Shown here: piece after piece, positions 23,833-34,341 of the stretch | How the letters are laid out: each line of letters starts with the position of its first letter | How positions within the stretch are numbered: the first letter of the stretch is position 1 | Source of the DNA: an uncultured Pseudodesulfovibrio sp. | Lineage (GTDB): Bacteria > Desulfobacterota > Desulfovibrionia > Desulfovibrionales > Desulfovibrionaceae | Direction: 5' to 3' | Assembly (NCBI RefSeq): GCF_963662885.1 | Contig: NZ_OY760059.1 | Location: forward strand, 682,001 to 746,000 | Length of the DNA stretch: 64,000 nt | Notes under the pieces: generated by a model | Told to the model about the DNA's origin: nothing | The model's input: the letters and a program-made list of their open reading frames with translations, nothing else | Database searches by the model: none | Made by a program: the position numbers and the translations under genes

Positions 23833-24672
23833 TTACGACTGGGCGGCCTGGCCCGTGGAAATGGTCCGGCCGTCCTTGGCCTTGGTGGGATCGATGAAGC
23901 GGTCGAGCATCTTCTCGACGGTTGGCAGGGAGACGGTGGTGTCCAGACAGGGGCCGTGCGGGCGCTCGTTGAGTACGCCGTACACAGGCAGGGGATAGGT
24001 GTCCTGGATACCGGAGGAGAGGTCGCGATAGCAGGCCACGGCGATGATCAGCCTGGGCCGCAACTGTACCACGATGCGCCGGGCGATGGTCCCGCCCGTG
24101 GCGATGGCCAGGTTCACGCCGTACTTGTCGTGCAGCTCGAGCAGCCCGGCCATGGGGCATTTGCCGCAGCGAACGCAGTTCTGGATGTCATAGGTCAGAC
24201 GGCGATCGCACCTGGAGTTCTGCAGACAGTGCGGCATGAGCAGAAGAATGTCGCCGGGCGCGTATTGTCCGGCTTCGGCCAGGACCATGTCGTTGTTCAC
24301 CGAAATGAACGACAGCATGATGTGTTCCTTGGGGATGCCGAAGGCCCGGCCCAGCAGGACCATGAGCGGCAGGAACAGCTTGATGGTCAGCCCCCGGAAG
24401 CGGCGTGCGCCGGGCAGGGGCTTCTTGGTGACGATGTTCAGGAACAGTCCCCAGTAGGCCACGCAGACCAGCCCGACCAGTCCCAGGACCAGCGCCCCGA
24501 GGACCCATTTGGCAGCCGGGTGGATATTGTCCAACCCCACGTACGGCACGAGCCAGAGCAGGCCCAGCAGCACGCAGATGACCAGACAGGCCACGCTGAT
24601 CAGGCCCACGAACAGACGCTTGCGCGCCCGTCGCACGGACCGGGGTTGTTCCAGAGGGGTTCCTACTTGCAT
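23833..24672 (-). CDS. DUF116 membrane protein
   Basis: The 279-residue protein has two or three hydrophobic helices near the N-terminus (LFVGLISVACLVICVLLGLL; WVLGALVLGLVGLVCVAYWG). A soluble cysteine-bearing DUF116 domain follows: MPHCLQNSRCDRR, then QNCVRCGKCPMAGLLEL. The cysteine spacing suggests a metal or iron-sulfur site. The function of DUF116 is unknown. The start at 24672 overlaps the fmt stop by about ten bases, and the def-fmt-DUF116 order is common in Desulfovibrio relatives, from memory. It is in one operon with def and fmt. Confidence 0.8.
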   Translation of the reverse strand: MQVGTPLEQPRSVRRARKRLFVGLISVACLVICVLLGLLWLVPYVGLDNIHPAAKWVLGALVLGLVGLVCVAYWGLFLNIVTKKPLPGARRFRGLTIKLFLPLMVLLGRAFGIPKEHIMLSFISVNNDMVLAEAGQYAPGDILLLMPHCLQNSRCDRRLTYDIQNCVRCGKCPMAGLLELHDKYGVNLAIATGGTIARRIVVQLRPRLIIAVACYRDLSSGIQDTYPLPVYGVLNERPHGPCLDTTVSLPTVEKMLDRFIDPTKAKDGRTISTGQAAQS

Positions 24673-25664
24673 TCCTTCATGTACCCGCAGGTGAAGGCTG
24701 TTGCGTCCATGCCCTTCTTGCCCTGGGGTTTGACCTCAGGGGTCAGGTATATCCTGTCCGCCGTGGTGATGGCCAGCTTGCCGTCCATTTCGCCCAGCAC
24801 GGTGCCGGGAGCGATCTGCGGGGTGGATTCCTCTGACAGCTCGCCCGGGGTTACGTTCAGGCGAAGAACCTTGCCTTCGGGGTTGGTCCAGTCGAAAAAC
24901 GCACCGGGCCAGGGATACATGGCCCGGATCTGGTTGTGGATGGCTTCGGCGGGCCGATTCCAGTCGATCTCGCCTTCCTGCTTCTCCAGCTTCTTGGCAT
25001 AGGTGGCCAATTCGTCGTCCTGGGGCTTGAAGTCGTAGGCCCCGGTCTGCAGCCGGGCCAACGCCTCGCAGATGCAGATGCCGCCCAGTTTGGCCAGCTC
25101 GTCGTGGATGGTGCCCGCGTGATCGTTGTACCCGATGCGCAGGGCGCGCTGGACCATGACCGGCCCGGTGTCCAGGCCTGCCTCCATCTTCATGATGGAG
25201 ATGCCGGTGACGACGTCGCCGTTCTGGATGGACCGCTGAATGGGTGCCGCGCCGCGCCATTGGGGCAGCAGCGAGGCGTGGATGTTCAGCGGCAGGAGGG
25301 TCGGGATGTCGAGCACGGCCTGGGGCAGTATCAACCCGTAGGCTGCCACCACCAGCACGTCCGGCTTCAGCGCGGCCAGGGCGTCTATGTCGGCCTGGTC
25401 CTTGAAATTCAGCGGCTGATAGACCGGAATGTCATTCTCCAGGGCCACCTGCTTGACCGCGGACGGCTTGCACTGCCGACCACGCCCACAGGGCCGGTCG
25501 GGCTGAGTGTACACGGCTACCACATCGGCGGCGTCGAACTTGAGCAGCGTCGAAAGCGCCTCGGCCGCGAAGTCGGGGGTACCCATGAAGACCACGCGCA
25601 GCGGCTTGAGATCCACCGCTCCCCAGGACTCGGGGGTGCTCGTTCCGTTGGCTGTTATTTCCAT
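24663..25664 (-). CDS. fmt: Methionyl-tRNA formyltransferase
   Basis: The 333-residue enzyme has FMGTPDFAAEALSTLL at the N-terminus and the formyl-THF site with catalytic Asn/His/Asp context NIHASLLPQWRGAAPIQR. It also has GISIMKMEAGLDTGPV and a C-terminal OB-like domain (HNQIRAMYPWPGAFF). It formylates the initiator Met-tRNA. The start at 25664 overlaps the end of def by ten bases. An N-terminal extension of about 20 residues before the first beta strand is a little longer than usual, so a later start (L-x-P-L-R-V) without ATG is not preferred. Confidence 0.93.
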   Translation of the reverse strand: MEITANGTSTPESWGAVDLKPLRVVFMGTPDFAAEALSTLLKFDAADVVAVYTQPDRPCGRGRQCKPSAVKQVALENDIPVYQPLNFKDQADIDALAALKPDVLVVAAYGLILPQAVLDIPTLLPLNIHASLLPQWRGAAPIQRSIQNGDVVTGISIMKMEAGLDTGPVMVQRALRIGYNDHAGTIHDELAKLGGICICEALARLQTGAYDFKPQDDELATYAKKLEKQEGEIDWNRPAEAIHNQIRAMYPWPGAFFDWTNPEGKVLRLNVTPGELSEESTPQIAPGTVLGEMDGKLAITTADRIYLTPEVKPQGKKGMDATAFTCGYMKECK

Positions 25665-26149
25665 CGCATGGCCTTCTTTCGGTACATGGCCTTTTTCAGA
25701 CGGCCCGCGCGGTCGGCCAGGGTCACGCCGTCCAGGTGGTCAATTTCATGCTGCAGAATGATGGCCAGGAAGCCGTCCGTTTCCACGCAGATTTCCTCGC
25801 CCACGCGGTTGAGCGCCTTGACCTTGACCCGTTCCTTGCGCTGAACCTTGAGGTTCAGCTCCGGGCAGCTCAGGCAGCCTTCCTCGGACTCCACCTCGCC
25901 GCTGCATTCGACGATCTCCGGGTTGATCAGCACCCGCAGATCGCCGCGCTCCTTGGGACCGGTCTGGTCCACGCAGATCAGTCGGATGGACTTGTTCACC
26001 TGCGGTGCGGCCAGACCCACGCCGTCGGACTCGTACATGGTCTCGACCATGTTTTCGATGAGCTCCTCGAGTTCGGGCGTGATCTCGGTAATGGGTTCGG
26101 CCTTGGCCTCGAGGACCTCGTCAGGCCAGGTACATATTTCTAATCGCAT
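25655..26149 (-). CDS. def: Peptide deformylase
   Basis: The 164-residue metalloenzyme has all three motifs: GVGLAAPQV (about 43-51), EEGCLSCPEL (Cys metal ligand) and QHEIDHLDGV (HExxH). It removes the N-formyl group from new proteins, acting with the product of the overlapping fmt gene. The ATG at 26149 is the first of the operon. The sequence upstream is a family-1 repeat. Confidence 0.95.
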   Translation of the reverse strand: MRLEICTWPDEVLEAKAEPITEITPELEELIENMVETMYESDGVGLAAPQVNKSIRLICVDQTGPKERGDLRVLINPEIVECSGEVESEEGCLSCPELNLKVQRKERVKVKALNRVGEEICVETDGFLAIILQHEIDHLDGVTLADRAGRLKKAMYRKKAMRWK

Positions 26150-26156
26150 TGTGGTT

Positions 26157-26266
26157 GCCTCCGGCGGCCGGGGGAAGGGGAGGAAAACCCTTTGAGAAAA
26201 GGATTTTCCTCCCCTTTCCCCGAACAGCCATCCCCTCTTTTCCTAAACTTTTTGTCGCGCCGCAGG
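26157..26266 (+). repeat. Family-1 repeat, plus orientation, upstream of def
   Basis: GCCTCCGGCGGCC, the arms GGGGAAGGGGAGGAAAACCC / GGATTTTCCTCCCCTTTCCCC, then CCTAAACTTTTTGTCGCGCCG. With the minus copy at 26404 it fills much of the 339-base gap 26150-26488; the rest of the gap shows no feature. Confidence 0.75.
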
Positions 26267-26403
26267 GAGATTGGAGGGGAGCGTTTGGTCCCGTTGCGGC
26301 GGAATAGGTCTTGTCTATTAACTTAATAACTACGGAAATTCAAAAGGCCAGTTTCAGTGTGAAACCAGCCGTAATCGGTAGACTTTTCTATGGCTACCAC
26401 CAA

Positions 26404-26481
26404 CCGCGAAGCGGCGACAAAAAGTTTGGGAGGGCAGAGCGTGAGAGGGGAACCTTTTGCATAAGATTCCCCTCTCGCACC
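26404..26481 (-). repeat. Family-1 repeat, minus, just after aspS
   Basis: On the minus strand, after the aspS stop: GTGCGAGAGGGGAATCTTAT, a short loop, then AAAGGTTCCCCTCTCACGC. Then come CCCAAACTTTTTGTCGCC and GCTTCGCGG. It probably terminates aspS. Confidence 0.75.
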
Positions 26482-26488
26482 TTCATTG

Positions 26489-28309
<1,821 letters not shown>

Positions 28310-28335
28310 TCTCTCTCCGGTGTCTCGAATTTAGT

Positions 28336-28442
28336 GCCTCCGGCGGCCCCTGTCGGGGAGCTTGCCTCCGGCGGCCCAAGTAACCTTTTAAAAACAGGTT
28401 TCTCAGGAATCTTCCAAAACTTTATGGCCGCTGGAGGCGAAG
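28336..28442 (+). repeat. Family-1 repeat, plus, degenerate
   Basis: GCCTCCGGCGGCCC appears twice (28336 and about 28369). A weak AACCTTTTAAAAACAGGTT palindrome follows, then CCAAAACTTTATGGCCGCTGG and AGGCGAAG. It is the least regular copy. Confidence 0.65.
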
Positions 28443-28481
28443 TCTTCCGACCCCGCCGCGTCGCGGCAGCCCTATCTTTTT

Positions 28482-29723
28482 CTACAGACTCGCCAGGAAC
28501 AGCTTCCGGTCCAGGGTTTCCTGTTCCCGGTCTCCGGCCATGTCCTTGACCGTGATGGTCGCGTCAGCCAGTTCGCTGCCGCCCATGATCAGGCAGGTCT
28601 TTGCGCCGGATTTGTTGGCGGCGCGCATGCGCGATTTCATGGATCCGCCCGAGAAGCTGACCTCGCCGGTCAGCCCTTTTTCGCGCAGAGCCTGGGCGAA
28701 GAGCATGGCCGCGTTCGCGGCTTCCTTGTCCACCACGGCCAGGTAGAAGTCCGGAGCCTCGGGCTCCATGTCGTCCAGGAGCAGCGCGAGCCGCTCCATG
28801 CCGCAGGCGAAGCCGGTGCCCGGGCAGTCAGGACCGCCGAGGTTCTTGACCAGGCCGTCGTACCGGCCGCCGCCGGCCACTGCGGTCTGGGAGCCGATGT
28901 CGTAGCTGGTCACCTCGAAGCAGGTGCGCACGTAGTAGTCCAGACCGCGCACCATCCGGGGATTGAGGACGTACTCGACACCCGCCCCGTCCAGGACGGC
29001 CCGGACGTCGGCAAAGTGGGCCTGGCAGTCCGGGCAGAGGTGGTCGGTGATGACCGGTGCGTCCTCGACCAGCGCCTTGCAGGTGGGCACCTTGCAGTCG
29101 AGCACGCGCAGCGGGTTGGTCTCCATGCGACGCTGGCAGTCCTCGCAGAAATTCGCCTTGTCCTTGGACTTGTAGTAGTCCACCAGGGCCTGCTTGTAGG
29201 CCGGGCGGCAGTCATGGCAGCCTAGGGAGTTGATCTCTATGGTCAGTTTGGTCAGCCCGATGGCGTTGAGGAACGCCTTGAGCATGAGGATCAACTCGGC
29301 GTCGGCCTGGGGCTCGTCGGCCCCGAAGATTTCGGCGTCGATCTGGTGGAACTGGCGCTGGCGTCCCTTCTGCGGACGCTCGTACCGGAACATGGGACCG
29401 AATGTGAAAAATTTCGAAACGTTGCCCGGCTGATGGATCTTGGACTCGATGAACGCGCGGACCACGCCCGCCGTGGCTTCGGGGCGCATGGTCAGGGATC
29501 GGTCCTTGCGGTCCGGGAAGGTGAACATTTCCTTGCCGACCACGTCGGTGTCCTCGCCGATGGACTTCTGGAACAGCTCGGTCTTCTCCAGGATGGGCGT
29601 GCGCAGCTCGCCGAAGCCGTAGCGGGAGAAGACTTCGCGGGCACACCGTTCCATGAAGGTGTACTTGGCGGCCTCGTTGGGAAAAAGATCCGCGAATCCT
29701 TTTATTTTTTGTACTTTCGACAT
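28482..29723 (-). CDS. hisS: Histidyl-tRNA synthetase
   Basis: The 413-residue class II enzyme has motif 1 around FGELRTPILEKTELF and motif 2 MFRYERPQKGRQRQFHQID. The histidine motif is LVKNLGGPDCPGTGFACGMERL, preceded by RGLDYYVRTCFEV. A cysteine-rich segment (CHDC, CEDC, DCKVPTC, CPDC; about 167-245) forms a zinc-ribbon-like insert seen in many bacterial HisRS proteins. A normal C-terminal anticodon domain is present. The gene lies upstream of aspS on the same strand, separated by a family-1 repeat. Confidence 0.96.
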   Translation of the reverse strand: MSKVQKIKGFADLFPNEAAKYTFMERCAREVFSRYGFGELRTPILEKTELFQKSIGEDTDVVGKEMFTFPDRKDRSLTMRPEATAGVVRAFIESKIHQPGNVSKFFTFGPMFRYERPQKGRQRQFHQIDAEIFGADEPQADAELILMLKAFLNAIGLTKLTIEINSLGCHDCRPAYKQALVDYYKSKDKANFCEDCQRRMETNPLRVLDCKVPTCKALVEDAPVITDHLCPDCQAHFADVRAVLDGAGVEYVLNPRMVRGLDYYVRTCFEVTSYDIGSQTAVAGGGRYDGLVKNLGGPDCPGTGFACGMERLALLLDDMEPEAPDFYLAVVDKEAANAAMLFAQALREKGLTGEVSFSGGSMKSRMRAANKSGAKTCLIMGGSELADATITVKDMAGDREQETLDRKLFLASL

Positions 29724-29918
29724 GTCGCGTTCAATATCCTTAAATAGATGTAGGGTCGCTGGAACCGAATCTGGTTAGACCAAACCCGTATGATTGTCAA
29801 AAAGAGTGTGGGCTGGAAGGCGGCGCAAGGCCCGCCGTGCTTTGATGACTCCCTTCAGTTCTTTTGATTTGACCTCGGCCGTTGAATTCACCAAGCTCCG
29901 GCCCAAGGGGGAAATCGC

Positions 29919-31820
29919 ATGAAGACCGTAACAGCTTGTACCATGGATTGCGGCGATGCCTGTTCGCTGCTGGTCGACGCTGAGAAGAAAACCGTCCGGG
30001 GCAATCCCAAGCATCCGTTTACAAAAGGGTTTTGCTGCAAGAAAGGCGGCCGCTATTTCGAACGGCTGGACGCTGACGAGCGCATCACCGAACCGCTTGT
30101 CCGGCGGGAAGGAGGCTTCGCGCCCGTGAGTTGGGACGAGGCCCTCGGCCTGGTCGCGGAGAAACTCGATGCGGCCCGGAGCGTGCCTGAATCCATCCTG
30201 CATATCCACGGCCACGGGTACCGCGGCATCCTGGGCATGACCAGCTCCTATTTCTTCGAGCGGCTGGGTGCGTCCACGGTGTACGGCTGCGTGTGCGACG
30301 ACACCGGGATCGAGGCCAGTCTGCGTGATTTCGGCGTGCTGCACCAAAACGATCCCGAGGACCTGCTGAACAGCGACCGGGTGGTCAACTGGGGGCGGGA
30401 TCTGACCCGCTGCTCCGTGCATCAATTGGCCCTGTTGAAGAAGGCCCGGAAAAACGGCACCGAAGTGCTGACCATCTCTCCCGGCGGGGACGGCACCCCG
30501 GAGTTTTCGGACGTCAACGTGATCATCCGGCCGGGCACGGACCGTTTCCTGGCCGCCGCCGTGCTCAAGCTTTTTCTGGAAGCGGGCGACCTGAACCCGT
30601 GGGTTCTGACCCGGACCGCAAACTGGCCCGCCCTGCGCGGTCTGGTGGACGGGCTGAACTTCCGCGAGTTGTGCGCGGCCTGCGAGGTATCGCCCCTGGA
30701 TGCGGAGATGATCTACGAGTGGTACGCGGACCGGGGCAACGTGGCCACGCTCATAGGCTGGGGGTTGCAGCGTCATGTCTTCGGAGGCGAAGGCGTCCGC
30801 TTCATCGACGCCGTGGCCATGGTTTCGGGCAATGTCGGCGTGCGCGGTGGCGGAGCCTATTTCAACATCTCTTCGGCCCGCAACTTCGGTTCCTGGGCGC
30901 ATCTGATCGAGGGCGGCGTGGAACCGGGCGAGCGGCGCAAACTGCTGTTGCAGGACCTGGGCGCTGAGCTGCGCCGGGCCGATCCGCCTGTTCAATTTGC
31001 CTGGATCGACGGCCACAACGTGGTCAATCAGGTGCCGGACGCGCTGGCCGTGGCCGACGCGCTGGAAAAACCGTTCACCGTGGTGGTCGAGGGGGTCATG
31101 AACGACACGGCCATGCGGGCCGACGTCATCCTGCCTCCCGCGCTCATGTTCGAGCGGCTCGACGTGCTCGGTTCCTGCCTGCACAACTACGTCAATTTCT
31201 GCGCCCCGGCGGTGGCTCCTCGTGGTCAGTCCCGGTCGGATTTCGATATCCTGGCCGATCTGGGGACTCGCTTGAGCGATCCCGTCCGCCTGCCGGACGA
31301 GGAAGCCTGCCTGCGCGAGGGACTCAAGCGTTCGAACGTTTCCCTGGATGAGCTGCATGAGAACGGGTTCGCCAAGGTGAACCATCCTTACGTGGCCTTT
31401 GAGGATCTGGTCTTCGGCCACCTGGACGGGCTGTACCGTTTCCCCGAGACGCTGCACGCCGAGCCGGAGCGCGACCCGGACTACCCTCTGCAACTGCTGA
31501 CCCTGGTGCGGGGCGAATTCCTGCATTCGCAGATTCCGGAGGCCGAACAGCGTGGTGTGCCTTCGGTCTGGATTTCCAAGGCGAATCCGGCATATAGTGC
31601 CCTGGACCTGACTTCGGACGTATATCTTGCCACCGATCTCGGAGCCATGCAGGTTCGGGTGCAGACCGTGGAGGATTTGCATCCCCGCGCCGTTATCATG
31701 CGCCGGGGCGGATGGTTGAAATTCGGCCACGGGGTCAATGCCATCATCCGGCCCATCAACACCGACATGGCCTACGGAACGGCCTACTACAGCCAGACAT
31801 GCCGTCTGGAAAACCGCTGA
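29919..31820 (+). CDS. Molybdopterin-dependent oxidoreductase (formate-dehydrogenase-like)
   Basis: The 633-residue protein belongs to the DMSO reductase family. The N-terminal cysteines C7, C11, C15 and C39/C40 fit a [4Fe-4S] centre. The region around 120-130 (YGCVCDDTG) is where the metal ligand normally lies. C-terminal cofactor-binding blocks (GEFLHSQI, VWISKANPAYSALDL, HGVNAIIRP) are present. There is no twin-arginine signal, so it should be cytoplasmic. No electron-transfer partner is encoded beside it. The natural substrate cannot be assigned; assimilatory or formate-type activity is possible. It is plus strand, divergent from hisS, and followed by a small lipoprotein gene. Confidence 0.8.
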   Translation: MKTVTACTMDCGDACSLLVDAEKKTVRGNPKHPFTKGFCCKKGGRYFERLDADERITEPLVRREGGFAPVSWDEALGLVAEKLDAARSVPESILHIHGHGYRGILGMTSSYFFERLGASTVYGCVCDDTGIEASLRDFGVLHQNDPEDLLNSDRVVNWGRDLTRCSVHQLALLKKARKNGTEVLTISPGGDGTPEFSDVNVIIRPGTDRFLAAAVLKLFLEAGDLNPWVLTRTANWPALRGLVDGLNFRELCAACEVSPLDAEMIYEWYADRGNVATLIGWGLQRHVFGGEGVRFIDAVAMVSGNVGVRGGGAYFNISSARNFGSWAHLIEGGVEPGERRKLLLQDLGAELRRADPPVQFAWIDGHNVVNQVPDALAVADALEKPFTVVVEGVMNDTAMRADVILPPALMFERLDVLGSCLHNYVNFCAPAVAPRGQSRSDFDILADLGTRLSDPVRLPDEEACLREGLKRSNVSLDELHENGFAKVNHPYVAFEDLVFGHLDGLYRFPETLHAEPERDPDYPLQLLTLVRGEFLHSQIPEAEQRGVPSVWISKANPAYSALDLTSDVYLATDLGAMQVRVQTVEDLHPRAVIMRRGGWLKFGHGVNAIIRPINTDMAYGTAYYSQTCRLENR

Positions 31821-31836
31821 ATCATAGGAATATGAA

Positions 31837-32028
31837 ATGAAAATGCTGAAGAAAATATTGACCATAGCCTGTATGCTCGCCGTCCTGACCGTTGCCTTCG
31901 GGTGCAGCGAGGAAGGCCCCATGGAAAAGGCGGGCAAAAAAATCGACAAGGCTGCCCAGGATGCCGGCCAGCAGATGGACAAGGCTGCCGACGACGCCAA
32001 GGAAGCCGCCAAAAAAATCTTCGAATAG
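31837..32028 (+). CDS. Small lipoprotein with LEA-like amphipathic repeats
   Basis: The 63-residue protein has signal MKMLKKILTIACMLAVLTVAFGC with Cys23 as the lipid site. The mature part is about 40 residues, almost all K, D, A, E and Q in a repeating KAxxKIDKAAxDA pattern. That would form a long amphipathic helix, as in entericidin-like or stress lipoproteins. It starts 16 bases after the molybdoenzyme stop codon and probably shares its transcript. The function is unknown. Confidence 0.75.
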   Translation: MKMLKKILTIACMLAVLTVAFGCSEEGPMEKAGKKIDKAAQDAGQQMDKAADDAKEAAKKIFE

Positions 32029-32126
32029 CGTTTTTCGGGCCGGCATCGGGGGCGAACGCTGTTTGTCACGGCGTTGCCATATGCTGCCGCTTGCAAACCT
32101 TTGGACGTAAGGGTAACTAGGCACGT

Positions 32127-33401
32127 ATGCAAGCACGTTCAATAAAGCCCCTGCCGTCGGCCCGGCGGGCGGCGCTCGAAGCCCTGTTCCGCTGCCTCAT
32201 GAATCGGCAGGACATCCAGGCAGCCCTGGATGAGGCTCTGTCTTCCGGGGTGGACGACCCGCGCGATGTCGGGTTGGCAACGGAAATCTGCTACGGCTAC
32301 CTCCGGCTCAAGGGACGTATCGAGTACGTCCTGTCCCGGTTCCTTCAGGACCCGGGCAAGCTCAATCCCAAAATGCGGCTGGCCATGGGCGTGGCCGCAT
32401 ACGAAATCCTCTTTCTGGACAAGATCCCGGCCTACGCCTCGGTGGATTGGGCCGTGGAATTCTCCAAGTCCAAGCCGGGCGCGCGGCTGGCAGGGCTGTT
32501 CAACGCCGTGCTCCGCCGGGTGTCCGAACTGGGAGAGGATGCCCACGATCCCGACTTTTTCCGCAAGGACGCCTCCCTGCCCGAATTCCTGTCACGCTGG
32601 TACTCCTGCCCTCAATGGCTGGTGGATCTGTGGTGGCGCGAATACGGGGAGAAGACGGCCACCGAATACCTTGAGGCCCAGATCAGGCCTCCGGCGCTCG
32701 GCTTCAACCTCTTCGGCCACCCCGAAGCGGACGAACTGTACACTGAAATCGCGGGTTGGCCCGAGCTGCTCGACATCGACGGCATGAGCTTCGCCCTGCC
32801 CGCGGGCACTGCCTTCGAGGGCGAGCCCGATCCGCCCCTGGCCCGGCAGTCGTTTGCCGCACGCCAGGCCGTGGAAGCCCTTGATCCGGAGATATGGGAC
32901 GGCCCGGTCTGGGACGCCTGCGCCGGACGCGGGGGCAAGACCCGCATCCTGCTGGAGAAGGGGATCGACGTGTTTGCCTCGGATCCGCACCGGGGCCGTT
33001 TGGCAGCCCTGGAGCGCGAGTTGAGCGGGGTGGAGGTCTTCGAGGCCAACGCGGCAACGGCTGAGCCGCCGCGCGTCCCCGGCACCATCCTTCTGGACAT
33101 GCCGTGCTCCGGCCTGGGCGTGCTCTCCCGCCGCCCGGACACCAAGTGGAAACGCAGGCCCGCCGACCTGGGCGACCTGACCCTGCTGCAAAGGGAAATC
33201 CTGGATAACGCCCTGGCCCAGGTTAAACCCGGCGGGCGCATCGCGGTCATCACCTGCACCCTCAACCCCGAGGAAAACCAGGGGTTGATCACCCGGTTTG
33301 CCGAAAACAACGACCGGGTTTCCGTGGAGCGTGAGTGGACCACGCCGTCCAGTTCCCCGTTGAACGAGTTCTTCTACGCCGCCAGTCTCTCCGTTAAGTA
33401 A
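32127..33401 (+). CDS. rsmB: 16S rRNA m5C967 methyltransferase RsmB-like
   Basis: The 424-residue protein has an N-terminal NusB-like domain (about 8-140) and a C-terminal SAM-dependent methyltransferase: WDACAGRGGKTRILLE (SAM loop), LLDMPCSGLGVLSRRPDTKWKR (motif IV with the release cysteine) and AVITCTLNPEENQGLI (motif VI with the catalytic cysteine). It methylates C967 of 16S rRNA. The ATG at 32127 is preceded by a weak site. A terminator follows, convergent with the isolated phage gene. Confidence 0.88.
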   Translation: MQARSIKPLPSARRAALEALFRCLMNRQDIQAALDEALSSGVDDPRDVGLATEICYGYLRLKGRIEYVLSRFLQDPGKLNPKMRLAMGVAAYEILFLDKIPAYASVDWAVEFSKSKPGARLAGLFNAVLRRVSELGEDAHDPDFFRKDASLPEFLSRWYSCPQWLVDLWWREYGEKTATEYLEAQIRPPALGFNLFGHPEADELYTEIAGWPELLDIDGMSFALPAGTAFEGEPDPPLARQSFAARQAVEALDPEIWDGPVWDACAGRGGKTRILLEKGIDVFASDPHRGRLAALERELSGVEVFEANAATAEPPRVPGTILLDMPCSGLGVLSRRPDTKWKRRPADLGDLTLLQREILDNALAQVKPGGRIAVITCTLNPEENQGLITRFAENNDRVSVEREWTTPSSSPLNEFFYAASLSVK

Positions 33402-33407
33402 ATTCCA

Positions 33408-33443
33408 GGCGTGCGGTCCGTAAGCGAACCGCACGCCGTTTTT
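33408..33443. terminator. Terminator between rsmB and the phage tail gene
   Basis: GGCGTGCGGT, a 10-base loop, ACCGCACGCC, then GTTTTTC. It is oriented for rsmB and may also serve the convergent phage gene. Confidence 0.8.
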
Positions 33444-33453
33444 CTCCCTGACA

Positions 33454-34035
33454 TCAGCCGCCGAGCTTGGCGCCCAGCCACGAGGCCGGGGCCACGGACT
33501 CGGGCACACCTTCGCGGGCATCCACTCCGCGCGCTTCCGCCAGCTTTTCCTGGTAGGTCTTCCAACAGGCCTGGGCCAGAGATGTGGACCCGGACAGGGG
33601 GTAGGCCAGGGTCGCGGCCAACCGGGCGGACAATGCCTCGGTCAGCAGCGCGTCGTATTTCTTGGGGTTGGTCTCGCGGCGCACGTAGGCGATGTACAGA
33701 GGCGCGTGCTCATCGCACAGGACGACCCCGGACTGGATTTCCCAATCCCGGACCTCATCGCCGTCCGCGCCGGTGATGGCGATGATCCGCAGAAAGTCCG
33801 TAGGCAGGACGTACCGATACTCCCACTTCCATAGCGGAGGCTGGACCCCGGCGGCCAGTTCGGCCTGGGCCATGGCGCAGTTCCAGGGGTGGGCGCGCAG
33901 GACCGCGTCGCGAACCGCGGGCCAGCGGTGGTTGCACAGCCCGGCGGCCTTGGAGTCGTCCCCAAGGGACATGATCGCGTCCTCCCCCAGATCCAGCAGG
34001 GCATTGTTGCAGATTTCTATCACACTCGTTGCCAT
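33454..34035 (-). CDS. Podovirus-type tail tubular A / head-tail connector protein
   Basis: The 193-residue protein begins SVIEICNNALLDLGEDAIM and continues KAAGLCNHRWPAVRDAVLRAHPWNCA. This pattern (N-terminal E-I-C-N-x-A-L, then RD-x-VLR-x-HPWN) is the hallmark of the gp11-like tail-tube/connector proteins of short-tailed phages. The gene is complete, isolated from other phage genes, and preceded by the same long-range promoter motif as the holin and tail loci. The ATG at 34035 follows GAGGAAAAC. The role is joining the portal ring to the tail. It is confident as phage-derived, less so for the exact ring position. Confidence 0.75.
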   Translation of the reverse strand: MATSVIEICNNALLDLGEDAIMSLGDDSKAAGLCNHRWPAVRDAVLRAHPWNCAMAQAELAAGVQPPLWKWEYRYVLPTDFLRIIAITGADGDEVRDWEIQSGVVLCDEHAPLYIAYVRRETNPKKYDALLTEALSARLAATLAYPLSGSTSLAQACWKTYQEKLAEARGVDAREGVPESVAPASWLGAKLGG

Positions 34036-34081
34036 AAGCGTTTTCCTCGTTTCATCAGGGTTGCGGGCATCCCGGCAAAAA

Positions 34082-34169
34082 AACGTACCATGGATTTTCG
34101 CCGCGCTCCGTTTTCGGGAGTAAATGACAAGGAAAAACGCTTGATAGGATGGAAAAATCAACTTGACGG
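34082..34169 (-). promoter_or_regulatory. Shared phage-locus promoter, copy C (minus strand)
   Basis: On the minus strand CCGTCAAGTTGATTTTTC begins at 34169. TACGTT begins exactly 82 bases further on (34082-34087), with GAAA 12 bases before it, as in copies A and D. The leader to the ATG at 34035 is 52 bases. The remainder of this 306-base gap holds the promoter region of the HD-domain gene (TATAAT at 34251-34256). Confidence 0.7.
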
Positions 34170-34341
34170 CATTGGACGGCGTCCCGCTCAGGCTATGTCA
34201 CCGGTCGTTGACAACTGGTTGCGGGTGTGCTTCGTTCCCCGGGCGTGAAATATAATTGGCAATGCCCGAGCAAAAAAGGATGATTCTTTCGGACTCGCGT
34301 CATTCAACTCAGAGTATTTCAAATAACGGTCTGGTTTTATT

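Noticed and set aside
29775..32132. Long minus-strand open frame opposite the molybdoenzyme
   Set aside because: Same reason: a shadow of a high-GC gene. The plus-strand protein has clear cysteine and cofactor motifs.
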